Notes under the pieces: generated by a model
Seen by the model: only the letters and a program-made list of their open reading frames with translations
What the model was told of the DNA's origin: nothing
The model's database searches: none
Position numbers and translations under genes: made by a program
Virus record (IMG/VR): IMGVR_UViG_3300019828_000298
Span: 1 to 49,905 of that record
Length of the DNA: 49,905 bases
Source: a virus
Strand: one strand, 5' to 3'
Shown here: piece after piece, positions 8,871 through 18,101 of the stretch
How positions within the stretch are numbered: position 1 is the stretch's first letter
Layout of the letters: each line of letters starts with the position of its first letter

Positions 8871-11336
8871 ATGGCACTAGTATCAGCAAATCAATTATCA
8901 CTAGAAAAAACTCTAGAAGAACTGATTAAAGAATTCAATGCTCTTAGGAGCGATGTTACATCTGTAACATTGGAATCTCTCGTCGCAGCTGCGTCTGCTC
9001 AAATTGTTTTTGAGGGTGCAACTGATGATGCAAATGAAACCACACTTACAGCTGTTGATCCTACTGCTGATAGAACAATCACACTCCCAGATGCAACGGG
9101 CACAGTTGTTACAACAGGTAATGCTGATGCTGGTGCAACCACAACAACATTTGCTGACCTAGACCATTTCCTAATCAATGACGGGGGCACTCTCAAGAAG
9201 ATGAGTATTGACACAGCGTTGTCGAGTCTCCCCGCACTGATCCCCTCTTCTGCTAACGCAAATGCGATTGGTTCTGCATCACTAGAATGGTCAGACCTTT
9301 TCCTTGGTGATGGTTCGGTAATAAACTTTGGTAATGACCAAGATACAACATTAACACACACAGACGGTGCAGGTCTGACACTTAACTCAACCAATAAACT
9401 TATGTTCAATGATGCATCACAATTCATTCAAGGAGCAAGTGCAACAATCCTTGACATTGCTGCCACAGATGAGATAGAACTTACTGCAACACTGATTGAT
9501 GTAGTGGGTAACTTTACTATTTCTGGTACAGTTGTTGGTGCGAGCACAATCCAAGGTACTACCATAACAGCAACAACTGCTTTTGTTCCAGACGCACAAG
9601 ATGGTGCTGCACTGGGTACAACCTCATTACAGTTTTCAGATTTGTTCTTGGCAGATAGTGCTGTAATTGGTTTTGGTGATGATAACGATACAACATTAAC
9701 ACACACAGACGGTGCAGGTCTTACGTTAAACAGTACCAATAAACTCATGTTCAATGATGCATCACAATTCATTCAAGGAGCAAGTTCTACCGTTCTGGAT
9801 ATTGCCGCAACAGATGAGATTGAACTTACTGCAACATTGATTGATGTGGTTGGTAACCTTGATGTTTCCGGTACAGTTGTTGGTGCAAGCACAATCCAAG
9901 GTACTACCATAACAGCAACAACTGCTTTTGTTCCAGACGCACAAGATGGTGCTGCATTAGGAACAACCTCATTACAGTTTAGTGATTTGTTCTTGGCTGA
10001 CGGGGCTGTACTTGGTTTTGGTGATAACAATGAGGTTACCCTAACACACGTTCATGATACTGGTATCCTGTTGAATAGTACGATGGCAATCCAGTTCAAC
10101 GATGCAAGTCAGTTTATCAATGCACCCAGTAATGCTATTCTGGATATTAATGCTACCGATGAAATAGAACTGAATGCAACTCTGTTAGATGTTAATGCGA
10201 ACATAAACGCAAGTGGGACATACACTGGTGCTGGAACAATGACCACGGGTGGTAATATTGTTCTTCCTGATGCTGGTACAATTGGTTCAGCTACAGATGT
10301 AGATGCCATTGCTATTGGCTCTGATGGTGACATTACATTAACTCAAGACCTAGAACTTCAACATGACGGTGCGATACTTTCCTTTGGTGCCAACGATGAG
10401 GTAACACTGACTCATGTTCATGATACAGGTATCTTACTGAATAGTACAAACGTAATTCAATTCAATGATGCATCACAAAACATTGGCGCACCCAGTAATG
10501 CTATTCTGGATATTAATGCGACAGACGAAATAGAACTCAACGCAACATTAGTTGATATAAATGCGAATGTTGAAATCAGTGGCAACCTAACAGTAAGTGG
10601 TACAACTATACAGGTTGATACTATTACAATGAATGCTACAAACGCCATTGTCTTTGAGGGTGCAACTGCTGACGATTCCGAAACTACACTGACAATTACA
10701 GACCCAACTGCTGACCGGACTATCACGTTGCCGGATGAAACGGGGACAGTTCATACTTCTGGTGGTAGCATCGTTATTCCAAATGCAGCAAACATTGGTT
10801 CTGCTGGCGATGCAGATGCAATTGCAATTGCTGCTAATGGTGTTGTAACCTTTAGTCAGATACCAGTTATGCCAGCAAACTCCATAGACAGTGATCAATA
10901 TATAGACGGTAGTATTGATACAGCACATTATGCTGCGGGTTCTGTTGATGCTGCTGCTTTAGGTGCTGACTCTGTTACCGCTGCAAAGATTGGTGATAAT
11001 GTAATTAACTCTGAACATTATGCTGCTGGTAGTATTGATGCAGAACATATGTCTGCAAACTCCATTGATAGTGACTCTTATGTGGATGGTTCTATCGATA
11101 GAGCGCATCTTGCTGGTGGTATTATTGATGGCACCAAACTTGCTGACAACGCCGTGGATAGTGAACACTATACCGATGGAAGTATTGATACAGAACATTA
11201 TGCAGACGATTCAATAACAGAAGCAAAAATAGCAAATGATGCGATTGGCGCAGCAGAACTGAAATCAGTTTCCACCCTATTGATTAAAAATGCCGCCGGG
11301 GGCACCTTGAAAACATTGTATGGTGCTGGTGCATAA
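8871..11336 (+). CDS. repeat-built tail fibre protein
   Basis: An 821-residue protein. The N-terminus is helical (SANQLSLEKTLEELIKEFNAL). The phrases TTLTAVDPTADRTITLPDATGT and later TTLTITDPTADRTITLPDETGT are typical of marine phage fibres. The centre holds two near-identical 115-residue units and two diverged ones (LTHTDGAGLTLNSTNKLMFNDASQFI, TDEIELTATLIDVVGN). The C-terminal third is a ladder of short SID-x-x-HY-x-x-GSID repeats. It ends IKNAAGGTLKTLYGAGA, probably the host-contact or trimer tip. Low complexity, lack of Cys and position after baseplate genes all fit a fibrous adhesin. The receptor cannot be read from the sequence. Confidence 0.8.
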   Translation: MALVSANQLSLEKTLEELIKEFNALRSDVTSVTLESLVAAASAQIVFEGATDDANETTLTAVDPTADRTITLPDATGTVVTTGNADAGATTTTFADLDHFLINDGGTLKKMSIDTALSSLPALIPSSANANAIGSASLEWSDLFLGDGSVINFGNDQDTTLTHTDGAGLTLNSTNKLMFNDASQFIQGASATILDIAATDEIELTATLIDVVGNFTISGTVVGASTIQGTTITATTAFVPDAQDGAALGTTSLQFSDLFLADSAVIGFGDDNDTTLTHTDGAGLTLNSTNKLMFNDASQFIQGASSTVLDIAATDEIELTATLIDVVGNLDVSGTVVGASTIQGTTITATTAFVPDAQDGAALGTTSLQFSDLFLADGAVLGFGDNNEVTLTHVHDTGILLNSTMAIQFNDASQFINAPSNAILDINATDEIELNATLLDVNANINASGTYTGAGTMTTGGNIVLPDAGTIGSATDVDAIAIGSDGDITLTQDLELQHDGAILSFGANDEVTLTHVHDTGILLNSTNVIQFNDASQNIGAPSNAILDINATDEIELNATLVDINANVEISGNLTVSGTTIQVDTITMNATNAIVFEGATADDSETTLTITDPTADRTITLPDETGTVHTSGGSIVIPNAANIGSAGDADAIAIAANGVVTFSQIPVMPANSIDSDQYIDGSIDTAHYAAGSVDAAALGADSVTAAKIGDNVINSEHYAAGSIDAEHMSANSIDSDSYVDGSIDRAHLAGGIIDGTKLADNAVDSEHYTDGSIDTEHYADDSITEAKIANDAIGAAELKSVSTLLIKNAAGGTLKTLYGAGA
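9342..10031 (+). repeat. 345-bp tandem repeat in the fibre gene (two near-identical units)
   Basis: GATACAACATTAACACACAC begins at 9342 and again at 9687, exactly 345 bp apart. The blocks starting TTCAATGATGCATCACAATT (9404 and 9749) and ACTACCATAACAGCAACAAC recur at the same spacing. Two more diverged units continue to about 10570. The period is 115 codons, so gain or loss of a unit keeps the frame. Confidence 0.85.
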
Positions 11337-11339
11337 ATA
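11332..11339 (+). promoter_or_regulatory. late-promoter-like CATAAATA (7/8)
   Basis: CATAAATA overlaps the stop codon of the fibre gene. It is followed by the ribosome site TATGGGAGTAATTAA before the ATG at 11359. Confidence 0.4.
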
Positions 11340-11358
11340 TTGTTATGGGAGTAATTAA

Positions 11359-12321
11359 ATGACTGTTCGTGTTCCCGTAAAATATGATGGTAGTGATATT
11401 GTAGAGATGTCAGCCGGTGATATGACTGAATACTATACCTACATTGCATATCTGTATGCCCAAGCACCAACTGTAACTCTTACTGTTGTGTCTGCTAGTG
11501 GTACATTGACTCCCGGTTTGACTGATACAAGATTGCAGGCTGGTGCTGTAAGTAACTCTGCAACTGCTTTTGTTGCTGAAGGTTCAACAGCAGAACCCAC
11601 AACAGTCACAGGAACCACATACGATAAAATTACAGGACCAACTTATAATACAGATGGTTCTGCTGCTGGTGATCTGGGCGCTATTGGTTACCCACTATAT
11701 ATTAATGTCGATAATGATTTACAAGTCATGACGCAAGCAGACTATGTTGATACCTTTATCTATGCAACGCTGGACGCAATGATTACTGCATCAGAGGATG
11801 CTACGACTAACGGAACATATACCATTACAACTGCCGCAACTGTTGCGAACTATACAGAGGTTTCTGGTGCAAACACCCCAGTATTCGTAGATACCCGTGC
11901 AAATACGGCATTATATTCTGCTGCCGGTATTCCAGAGACACTTGATCAACCAACAACTATTACAAGTTATTATCTACAGAGGCGTAATGAAGCAAGGGCA
12001 TTCCCAAGCAATGCCCTCCTATTTGCAGAAAGTGATGGAAATATTATACAGGGTCCGCTGGCAGCAGATGATTCCACATTCCACGCTGTACTTGCAGTCG
12101 ATATTAAGTTTCGTGCAGCAGAGGATGATGCTGGACATAAACTAAGTTATAACATTAATGGCTCTGGTAATACTAGAGGAACTGCGATTGTTGATACAAG
12201 ACTTAATGGTGCTGGTAACTACCAAACTCTACAGGTTGGTGATGACTATCGTTCACAGGAATTTCCAAATGGATCATCTGTAGTAATTGGCACAAACACA
12301 CTTAACATAGTACATGTCTAA
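11359..12321 (+). CDS. phage structural protein, fibre-associated (320 aa)
   Basis: The protein begins MTVRVPVKYDGSDIVEMSAGDM and is rich in Thr, Ala, Gly and Asn with a beta-type pattern. It contains YYLQRRNEARAFPSNALLFAES in the middle and ends in a Gly/Asn-rich stretch (NINGSGNTRGTAIVDTRLNG). There are no cysteines and no transmembrane segment. It directly follows the repeat-built fibre gene and is followed by an exact late promoter. I associate such proteins with virion structural genes of marine T4-like phages, possibly a fibre or neck-appendage subunit. The exact role is not known. Confidence 0.55.
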   Translation: MTVRVPVKYDGSDIVEMSAGDMTEYYTYIAYLYAQAPTVTLTVVSASGTLTPGLTDTRLQAGAVSNSATAFVAEGSTAEPTTVTGTTYDKITGPTYNTDGSAAGDLGAIGYPLYINVDNDLQVMTQADYVDTFIYATLDAMITASEDATTNGTYTITTAATVANYTEVSGANTPVFVDTRANTALYSAAGIPETLDQPTTITSYYLQRRNEARAFPSNALLFAESDGNIIQGPLAADDSTFHAVLAVDIKFRAAEDDAGHKLSYNINGSGNTRGTAIVDTRLNGAGNYQTLQVGDDYRSQEFPNGSSVVIGTNTLNIVHV

Positions 12322-12324
12322 TCG

Positions 12325-12332
12325 TATAAATA
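12325..12332 (+). promoter_or_regulatory. T4-type late promoter word TATAAATA
   Basis: Exact TATAAATA four bases after the preceding stop. It is followed by the ribosome site CACAGGAGAAATTAA and the ATG at 12353. This is the only exact late-promoter word I found before the 12928-18848 accessory operon. Confidence 0.75.
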
Positions 12333-12352
12333 AAGAACACAGGAGAAATTAA

Positions 12353-12925
12353 ATGTCATATTTATGGACAGATAAAATTACAGATTACTATTACAGCAAT
12401 CCAGAGTTGGATACTGTTGCAGTTATGTGGACAGACCCAGAAGATAAACTTACACGGGAACACTACATTAAGGTAGATGAATCTGATGAACAATGGAGAG
12501 ATTTTGTTGCAGAAGTTTCTTATGAAAAAATCGACGAACGCACTGTGGTTCGACACGAACAGTTTCGTGAACAGTTTCGTGATGCATTTCGTGAGTGGGC
12601 TGGAAGAAATGAAGATGACATACAAAATAGAACTCAGTCAAATAAGTTTGAAGATGTAATTATTAATTTTTTCTCAGAATTTGATAATACAGATGCTGAT
12701 CAAAAAGAACAGTTGTTTAAACTCAAACTCAAAATATTTGAACAAGAATGTGTTAAAAATTCAAAGTCAGCTGACAAGTTTAAAAATGCAAAAACTTTCA
12801 TTCGTAAAGCAGAAAGTCCTATGGATGTTTTGTTGGGGTATATGGTATTTGCAAATGGTGCTGAACTCAAGATGGCCGATAAAGAAAAGTTTCAAGTGGA
12901 GGGGGTATACGTCCCAATAAAATAA
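12353..12925 (+). CDS. hypothetical acidic protein (190 aa)
   Basis: A 190-residue hydrophilic protein beginning MSYLWTDKITDYYYSNPELD, with many Asp, Glu, Lys and aromatic residues and a predicted helical second half (ADQKEQLFKLKLKIFEQECVK). It has a good ribosome site and follows an exact late promoter. It lies two bases before the first glycosyltransferase-like gene, so it may be cotranscribed with the accessory operon. I see no catalytic motif. It could equally be a small tail assembly protein. Confidence 0.6.
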   Translation: MSYLWTDKITDYYYSNPELDTVAVMWTDPEDKLTREHYIKVDESDEQWRDFVAEVSYEKIDERTVVRHEQFREQFRDAFREWAGRNEDDIQNRTQSNKFEDVIINFFSEFDNTDADQKEQLFKLKLKIFEQECVKNSKSADKFKNAKTFIRKAESPMDVLLGYMVFANGAELKMADKEKFQVEGVYVPIK

Positions 12926-12927
12926 TT

Positions 12928-13668
12928 ATGAATAATATATTATGTATGAAGTGGGGAGATAAGTATGATGACTCCTATGTTGAGAAGTTGAAAGAACAGT
13001 GTGAGGCAAACTGCACTGTTCCTTTTAAATTTTGGTGTTTTACCGACAAGCCAGAAAAAGACTGGCACATTCCAATTCCAACTACACTAGATAAGTTCTA
13101 TAATGAGGAACGTGGTTTCTTCTGGGCATATCGTAAGTGTTATATGTTTAGACCTGATCTTATTAGTGGTGATGGGAAAATCTTTCCAGATAATTCTAAA
13201 TTTATGTTCCTTGATCTTGATGTTATCATTCATCAAGATTTAAAGTATTTCTTTGAATTGCCTAACGATAAGCCATGGATTGTTCGTGGGTGGTGGAATG
13301 ATATTAGTATGGTTAAACAAAATTATGCAAAGCATAAATCAACACCCCTCAACTCATCAGTTATTGTATGGAAGAAAGGTCAGCTGATGCCAGTGTGGAA
13401 CCACGTTGTGGATAATGCAGAAGTTGTTTTCTTTACATCACCAAGTCTAGATAACTACTTTGCTCACCACTGGTATGATCCTTGGAAAGAAGATGACGGA
13501 TTTCTACGAGGATTTCCACAAGGAGATATCTATTCATGGTATAAGGGGAATGTTTTTCCTGATGATATGGAGAAAAAGAAAATAAGAGAAGACCACAAAA
13601 TTTGTTTATTTAACAATAGCACACAGACTGAGGGTGTTAATACTGATGAGATAAAAGAATTATGGTAG
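12928..13668 (+). CDS. glycosyltransferase-like protein (GT-A type)
   Basis: 246 residues starting MNNILCMKWGDKYDDSYVEKL. Residues 92-98 read KFMFLDLD, a D-x-D motif (D96, D98) after a hydrophobic strand, as in GT-A glycosyltransferases that bind a nucleotide sugar through a metal ion. Later it has WIVRGWWND and LNSSVIVWKKG. It is clearly related to the protein encoded at 17397: both have an N-terminal xxGDKY, the D-x-D strand and a GWW motif. It is the first gene of an overlapping operon (the next gene overlaps by 7 nt). The acceptor is unknown: a virion protein, host surface glycan or small molecule are all possible. Confidence 0.65.
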   Translation: MNNILCMKWGDKYDDSYVEKLKEQCEANCTVPFKFWCFTDKPEKDWHIPIPTTLDKFYNEERGFFWAYRKCYMFRPDLISGDGKIFPDNSKFMFLDLDVIIHQDLKYFFELPNDKPWIVRGWWNDISMVKQNYAKHKSTPLNSSVIVWKKGQLMPVWNHVVDNAEVVFFTSPSLDNYFAHHWYDPWKEDDGFLRGFPQGDIYSWYKGNVFPDDMEKKKIREDHKICLFNNSTQTEGVNTDEIKELW

Positions 13669-14309
13669 ATCATATAAAATTTACAACTGAAATTGCTGAA
13701 GATTGGAAGTCTGTTCTTTCTCTAGTACATCACGATGAATATAATCACTGTATCAAAAGAATTCGAGATGCATCAACAGCGTCCCAGTTGCAAAGTAAGT
13801 TATGGTTAGTTTCAGAAATCGTAAATCTTGGTATCAGGGCTGAGAGGGTAGCTCTTCTTGCTGGTTGGTATGCAAACTTCATCACACCACTTTTGATTGA
13901 TGAACTTGGAGTAAAATATATACTTAACCTAGAAATTGATCCTGATGTTAAAACTCTTACCTATAAATTTAATAAGAGATATAAAGATCAAGACTCTGAG
14001 ACAAAAGCATTATACAAGTGTTATTTGCATGACGTTATGTTTGAACCTCTAAAATATGGTCATTTTGATTTAGTTATTAACGCATCATGCGAACATATGT
14101 TCCCCATGTCAAGGTTTCGTAAACTAAACAAGTCTAATAATCATATATATGTGTTACAGTCAACCGATGATGAACAATGGGATGATCATATAAATTGTGT
14201 TAGTGGCCCAGAGGAATTAGCGGATCAGGCAGAGATTGTTGATATTATGTATTCTGGCACACTAAAATTGGACAATGGTATGAACAGGTTTATGGTGATA
14301 GGACGATGA
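13662..14309 (+). CDS. Rossmann-fold, methyltransferase-like protein
   Basis: 215 residues. Residues 62-75 (VALLAGWYANFITP) followed by YILNLEIDPDV look like motifs I and II of a class I SAM-binding fold, with an acidic residue after the second strand. FDLVINASCEHM resembles the motif IV strand. The substrate is unknown. It overlaps the previous gene by 7 nt and shares ATGA with the next, so the three are translationally coupled. A non-methylating Rossmann protein cannot be excluded, because the glycine-rich loop is short. Confidence 0.5.
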   Translation: MVDHIKFTTEIAEDWKSVLSLVHHDEYNHCIKRIRDASTASQLQSKLWLVSEIVNLGIRAERVALLAGWYANFITPLLIDELGVKYILNLEIDPDVKTLTYKFNKRYKDQDSETKALYKCYLHDVMFEPLKYGHFDLVINASCEHMFPMSRFRKLNKSNNHIYVLQSTDDEQWDDHINCVSGPEELADQAEIVDIMYSGTLKLDNGMNRFMVIGR

Positions 14310-15004
14310 ACATCGTAGAGTGGTGCCGGGATCATGATGTCTGGTATTTAAAGATTGATATAGAGATTCCAGAAGTTTGCATGAAGGAAGCACAGGCAGT
14401 ATATGACGAAGGTTTCTTTGTTGATCACAGATATGGTGACGGCGACGGTTGGAGGTCAGCATCTATTCACAGTTTTGTGGAGAAAGGTTCTGACCCATCA
14501 TTAGGATGGTTTCATACAAAAAATCCAAGCGGGCATGGTCTGTCTGAGGATAATGTTGATTGGGGGTGGACAGAGATTGCAGAAGTTGCCCCAGAGACTA
14601 AGAGGTGGTTAGAGGATTTCCCCCACAAGTCCTATAGACGTTTGCGGTTTATGTTATTGGAACCGGGCGGCGCTATTGTAGATCATAATGACTCCAATGA
14701 AAAAAGAGACAGAGAAGGTAGAACAAGAAACATTTCTGGTGCAATCAATCTTGCGTTCTATCAACCTGAAAATTGTTATCTGAGACGAACAGACACAAAG
14801 GAAGAGTTGCCTTTTGAGAACTGCACGGGTTTCTGGTTTGATAATGGTGTGCAGCACGAAGCATTAAACAGCTCAAATGAGAATAGGTTTCACTTTATTA
14901 TGCATGGGGGTTTCAATAAGGAACGTGAAGAACTTATGAAGAGGTCGTTGGTCAAACAATTTGGTAAAGATGTGTTGCGAGAGATTGATGACCAAAAAAC
15001 TTGA
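14306..15004 (+). CDS. aspartyl/asparaginyl beta-hydroxylase-like 2OG-Fe(II) oxygenase
   Basis: 232 residues. FMLLEPGGAIVDHNDSNEKR (residues 115-134) supplies the H-x-D of the iron site (H127, D129). GVQHEALNSSNENRFHFIMHG (181-201) supplies the distal His (H184) and the Arg (R194) that binds 2-oxoglutarate. This layout and the surrounding residues fit the aspartyl/asparaginyl beta-hydroxylase family, which hydroxylates side chains of peptides or free amino acids. It is coupled by an ATGA overlap to the preceding gene and overlaps the radical SAM gene. The substrate cannot be read. Confidence 0.7.
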   Translation: MNIVEWCRDHDVWYLKIDIEIPEVCMKEAQAVYDEGFFVDHRYGDGDGWRSASIHSFVEKGSDPSLGWFHTKNPSGHGLSEDNVDWGWTEIAEVAPETKRWLEDFPHKSYRRLRFMLLEPGGAIVDHNDSNEKRDREGRTRNISGAINLAFYQPENCYLRRTDTKEELPFENCTGFWFDNGVQHEALNSSNENRFHFIMHGGFNKEREELMKRSLVKQFGKDVLREIDDQKT

Positions 15005-16127
15005 AGATTATAAATGGTTTTGTCCAGAACCCTTTACAAATACTATGAACTCTATAACTGGTTCAGGTGAAATGAATATACCTTGTTGTCACATTAACAG
15101 CAATAAATGGAATAGGAAAGTTGAAGGTCAAGATATAAAATCCTTTCGAAAAGAATTTATAAATGGTGGTGGACCTTTAATTGATAATGTTTGCACTAGG
15201 TGTATTAAACAAGAGGAATCTGGAAACAAAAGTTTTAGACAAAATCACTTAGATAATTTCAATGGTAAGTTTGCACATAAGAAAAAAGAACTAGAAGAGA
15301 ATTTAGACAACCCGCCATTACTTACTATGGAATTTAGAGCGCAAGATAATTTTTGCAATTTGAGATGTAACATGTGTAAATCGATACTGTCTTCTGGACT
15401 TGCCAAAGAAAACTTGGCATTGGGAAAACCCATTCATCATAGATTGAATAATAATCCTCGTTTTAAAAAAGAATCTAATATTCCTAACTTAGAAAACTTA
15501 CTAGAGCTGAAACTTGTTGGTGGAGAGACATTAGCAATTGATGATAACTATAAGGTCATGGAAAAATGTCCAGCTGATGTGGTAGTCCATATCACAACCA
15601 ATGCAACTGTAACTCCTAAATTTAACGATAAGGATATATTTGACTATATTTCAAAATTTAAAGAGATACATATGAATGTGTCTATAGAATTTTGGGGAGA
15701 TAAAAATAACTATCTACGTTTTCCATCAAAGTGGGATCGTATTATGGACAATGTTAAAAAGTTTAAATCTTTTGATAATTGTATAGTAAATTATCACGCT
15801 ACAATAAATGCTTTAAACGTAGGTTATATGTTAGAAATAATTGATAATGCTGATTGTCCAATTGCAATAGACAATTTAGTATATGGTGAGAATGAAATTT
15901 ATTCAATCGTTTCGGTTCCTCCAGAGATAAGAGAACAATACTTAGAGAAGTATTATCGTGATTATAGGAAAGAAACAGATACTATAATCACATACCTTGA
16001 AAATATTGAATATGATAAATCTCAAATGATTCGTATGTTACAAGACATAAAGGATAGAGATAAATATCGTGGAACGTGTTTAACTGATTTGTTTCCAGAA
16101 TGGAGAAACTATTATGAAAAGCTTTGA
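14988..16127 (+). CDS. radical SAM protein with extra N-terminal cysteines (twitch-type)
   Basis: The chosen start ATG at 14988 (MTKKLEDYKWFCPEPF) overlaps the previous gene by 17 nt; an in-frame ATG at 14961 is possible but lies deeper in that gene. Residues 123-130 read CNLRCNMC, the C-x3-C-x2-C radical SAM cluster motif (C123, C127, C130). Before it are C12, the pair C33-C34, and C69-x2-C72, a pattern of auxiliary iron-sulfur ligands like that of twitch/SPASM enzymes. KLVGGETL resembles the SAM-binding GGE motif. Such enzymes often modify peptides or small molecules. The substrate here is unknown. Confidence 0.75.
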   Translation: MTKKLEDYKWFCPEPFTNTMNSITGSGEMNIPCCHINSNKWNRKVEGQDIKSFRKEFINGGGPLIDNVCTRCIKQEESGNKSFRQNHLDNFNGKFAHKKKELEENLDNPPLLTMEFRAQDNFCNLRCNMCKSILSSGLAKENLALGKPIHHRLNNNPRFKKESNIPNLENLLELKLVGGETLAIDDNYKVMEKCPADVVVHITTNATVTPKFNDKDIFDYISKFKEIHMNVSIEFWGDKNNYLRFPSKWDRIMDNVKKFKSFDNCIVNYHATINALNVGYMLEIIDNADCPIAIDNLVYGENEIYSIVSVPPEIREQYLEKYYRDYRKETDTIITYLENIEYDKSQMIRMLQDIKDRDKYRGTCLTDLFPEWRNYYEKL

Positions 16128-17409
16128 TGAATTTGTTGCATTGTGGGAGAAGGAAACAGATAAGGTAAAAATTAAAAAAGAATTTAAACATATGTTGTTT
16201 CTGGTGGTTTATCCTGACAAACTAAAATGGGATTTTGGAATAGAGAAACAAACTCAAACTACAACATTTATGGTTACAGGGGGTGCTACTGGAGCATCAA
16301 CAGGCCACGATGTTCGTTTTTGTTATAGGAGCGAAGTTCACGATCTTCTTTTAAAGTGTGATCATACCCATGCTATGATTGTATCAGTTGGTATGGTATT
16401 CGATATGGTGTCCGGTGGGCCTGAAAAACGAGTTACACCAATAACGGACTTCTATGATTTTGTAGAGAGCGATCAGTTTTGCAAAGCTCATATTATGGCA
16501 AGGCCAAAACATAAAGCATATTTTCACCATCAACATATCAATTTAAATCTTACGGTATGGAAGGATATCGGTTCTCCTGATATGTCTAAGAGATATGCTG
16601 TTGTTAAACGATCCCCCGATAATTACCATGATGACTATACCCCGCCATGGATAGAACTAGAGGGGATGCCTACTGTCACAAATTTTACGAATGCTGAAAG
16701 ATCGAGAAAATCCTTTTCATATTATAGAGATGATCAAACTGCATTTTGGAAAGACCTTGACAATGTAGATATGAACGATTATTATTTTAGTAGATTTATG
16801 ACGAGAATACGAAAACAATTTTATATAGAGAATACAGAAAGAGTTGGAGAACTACCTACAGAAAAATTTGATATTATATTTTCAACTACAGCTGGTTATC
16901 GTGCTGCACTACTTGCAGACCAATTAGAGTTTGACGGTGAAGTTGTGTTGTTTGATTACTGTCAAGAAAATTTAGATATAAAACAAATGATAATAGAAAT
17001 GAATATGTCTTTGCCAGAAATTAACTCTTATGGTAAAATGATCGACCATGATATGGTACTTCCTGATTCTATCGCAAAACAATCTGTAAAAAGTATGGGT
17101 TCTTTTGAAAATTTAAGGCAATTAGAAGAAAAAATGGAAAGGGACTATGACATTGAGTATTGGTTGATGGATTTAATATCACCAAACTATGATAGAATTT
17201 TGGAAAAAATTCAAGGTAAGACAGTATTTTTCGACGCAACTAATATCTTTTGTTATCACATGTCACACGCATATTATACTCTAGATGAATTGGTCAATTC
17301 GTATAAAAAATTACGAGATGTTTTGACATCATCTAATGGAACCTTTTATAGAGGCACTTCACCAACCAAACAAAAAATAGATGCATGGGTATCCAAATGG
17401 ATATCGTAG
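16114..17409 (+). CDS. unknown protein of the accessory operon (431 aa)
   Basis: Starts MKSFDEFVALWEKETDKVK, overlapping the radical SAM gene by 14 nt. The N-terminal half includes VTGGATGASTGHDVRFCYRSEVH and a His-rich stretch (AYFHHQHINLNLTVW). The C-terminal half has alternating strand-helix segments (EKFDIIFSTTAGYRAALLADQLEFDGEVVLFDY and KTVFFDATNIFCYH) that resemble a Rossmann-type fold with an acidic residue ending the second strand. I do not recognise the family. By context it should act with the flanking radical SAM, glycosyltransferase and oxygenase genes. Confidence 0.6.
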   Translation: MKSFDEFVALWEKETDKVKIKKEFKHMLFLVVYPDKLKWDFGIEKQTQTTTFMVTGGATGASTGHDVRFCYRSEVHDLLLKCDHTHAMIVSVGMVFDMVSGGPEKRVTPITDFYDFVESDQFCKAHIMARPKHKAYFHHQHINLNLTVWKDIGSPDMSKRYAVVKRSPDNYHDDYTPPWIELEGMPTVTNFTNAERSRKSFSYYRDDQTAFWKDLDNVDMNDYYFSRFMTRIRKQFYIENTERVGELPTEKFDIIFSTTAGYRAALLADQLEFDGEVVLFDYCQENLDIKQMIIEMNMSLPEINSYGKMIDHDMVLPDSIAKQSVKSMGSFENLRQLEEKMERDYDIEYWLMDLISPNYDRILEKIQGKTVFFDATNIFCYHMSHAYYTLDELVNSYKKLRDVLTSSNGTFYRGTSPTKQKIDAWVSKWIS

Positions 17410-18101
17410 CAGTTCGTATTGGTGATAAGTATGGTCCAGAGTATGAGACATACTTAGAGAACAAGTTACCAGAACACAACTTTATCTGGGTTCATGAACC
17501 ATATCATCCATCTGTCACTTTGCAATGGAACAAGATGTGGGGTATGCAGATGGACACCGATGAACCTATCTGTGTGATGGACATTGACATTTTGCTTATG
17601 GGTGATTATAAGAAGGTTTTTGACTATCCAATAAAGCCGGGACAGTTTCTTGCAATGCCGGGATGGTGGAGAAATGATTCCGACACTTATGAGATTAATG
17701 GTGGGTTCTTTAAATACTACCCAAAGGAATGCAAATATATCTATGACAAGTTCATGAAGGATATTCATCATTGGCAACAGTTTTATATTAAGAATGGCCA
17801 AACCACTGGGCCTGTTAATGGTGAACAATATTTTGTAGAGGATAGTGTGAATGAAAGATTAGAACTTATCACACTTCCTAACGAGTGGTTTACCAGATGG
17901 GTTGCTGATGATAAGGTTATTGATTTTAAAAACAACAAAACTTGGCAGTACAGGATGACTGAGCGATATGAGAAGGCAACTGGTAACGATTGGATATATA
18001 TGGGGGGAGAGTTTCATCCCGATATAAAAATTGTGCATTTTACAAACCATAGAAACAAACCTCATGAATGGAGAGACTATGAAAATTTTTGCAGCAACTA
18101 G
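17397..18101 (+). CDS. second glycosyltransferase-like protein
   Basis: The ATG at 17397 gives MDIVAVRIGDKYGPEYETYL, the same N-terminal pattern as the protein at 12928; an ATG four codons upstream is also possible. CVMDIDILLMGD (residues 59-70) contains the D-x-D motif (D62, D64), followed by AMPGWWRND, again like its paralogue. This fits a GT-A fold nucleotide-sugar transferase. It overlaps the previous gene by 13 nt and the next by 23 nt. Two related transferases in one operon suggest either two successive sugar additions or two acceptors. Confidence 0.6.
   Translation: MDIVAVRIGDKYGPEYETYLENKLPEHNFIWVHEPYHPSVTLQWNKMWGMQMDTDEPICVMDIDILLMGDYKKVFDYPIKPGQFLAMPGWWRNDSDTYEINGGFFKYYPKECKYIYDKFMKDIHHWQQFYIKNGQTTGPVNGEQYFVEDSVNERLELITLPNEWFTRWVADDKVIDFKNNKTWQYRMTERYEKATGNDWIYMGGEFHPDIKIVHFTNHRNKPHEWRDYENFCSN

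Noticed and set aside
9342-10031. Regular repeats considered as a CRISPR array
   Set aside because: The period is 345 bp, the repeats are in frame inside a fibre gene, and there are no short repeats with unique spacers.
9428-10928. Long minus-strand open frames opposite the fibre gene
   Set aside because: They mirror the biased codon use of the repeat units, recur with each repeat and have no ribosome sites; they are shadows.
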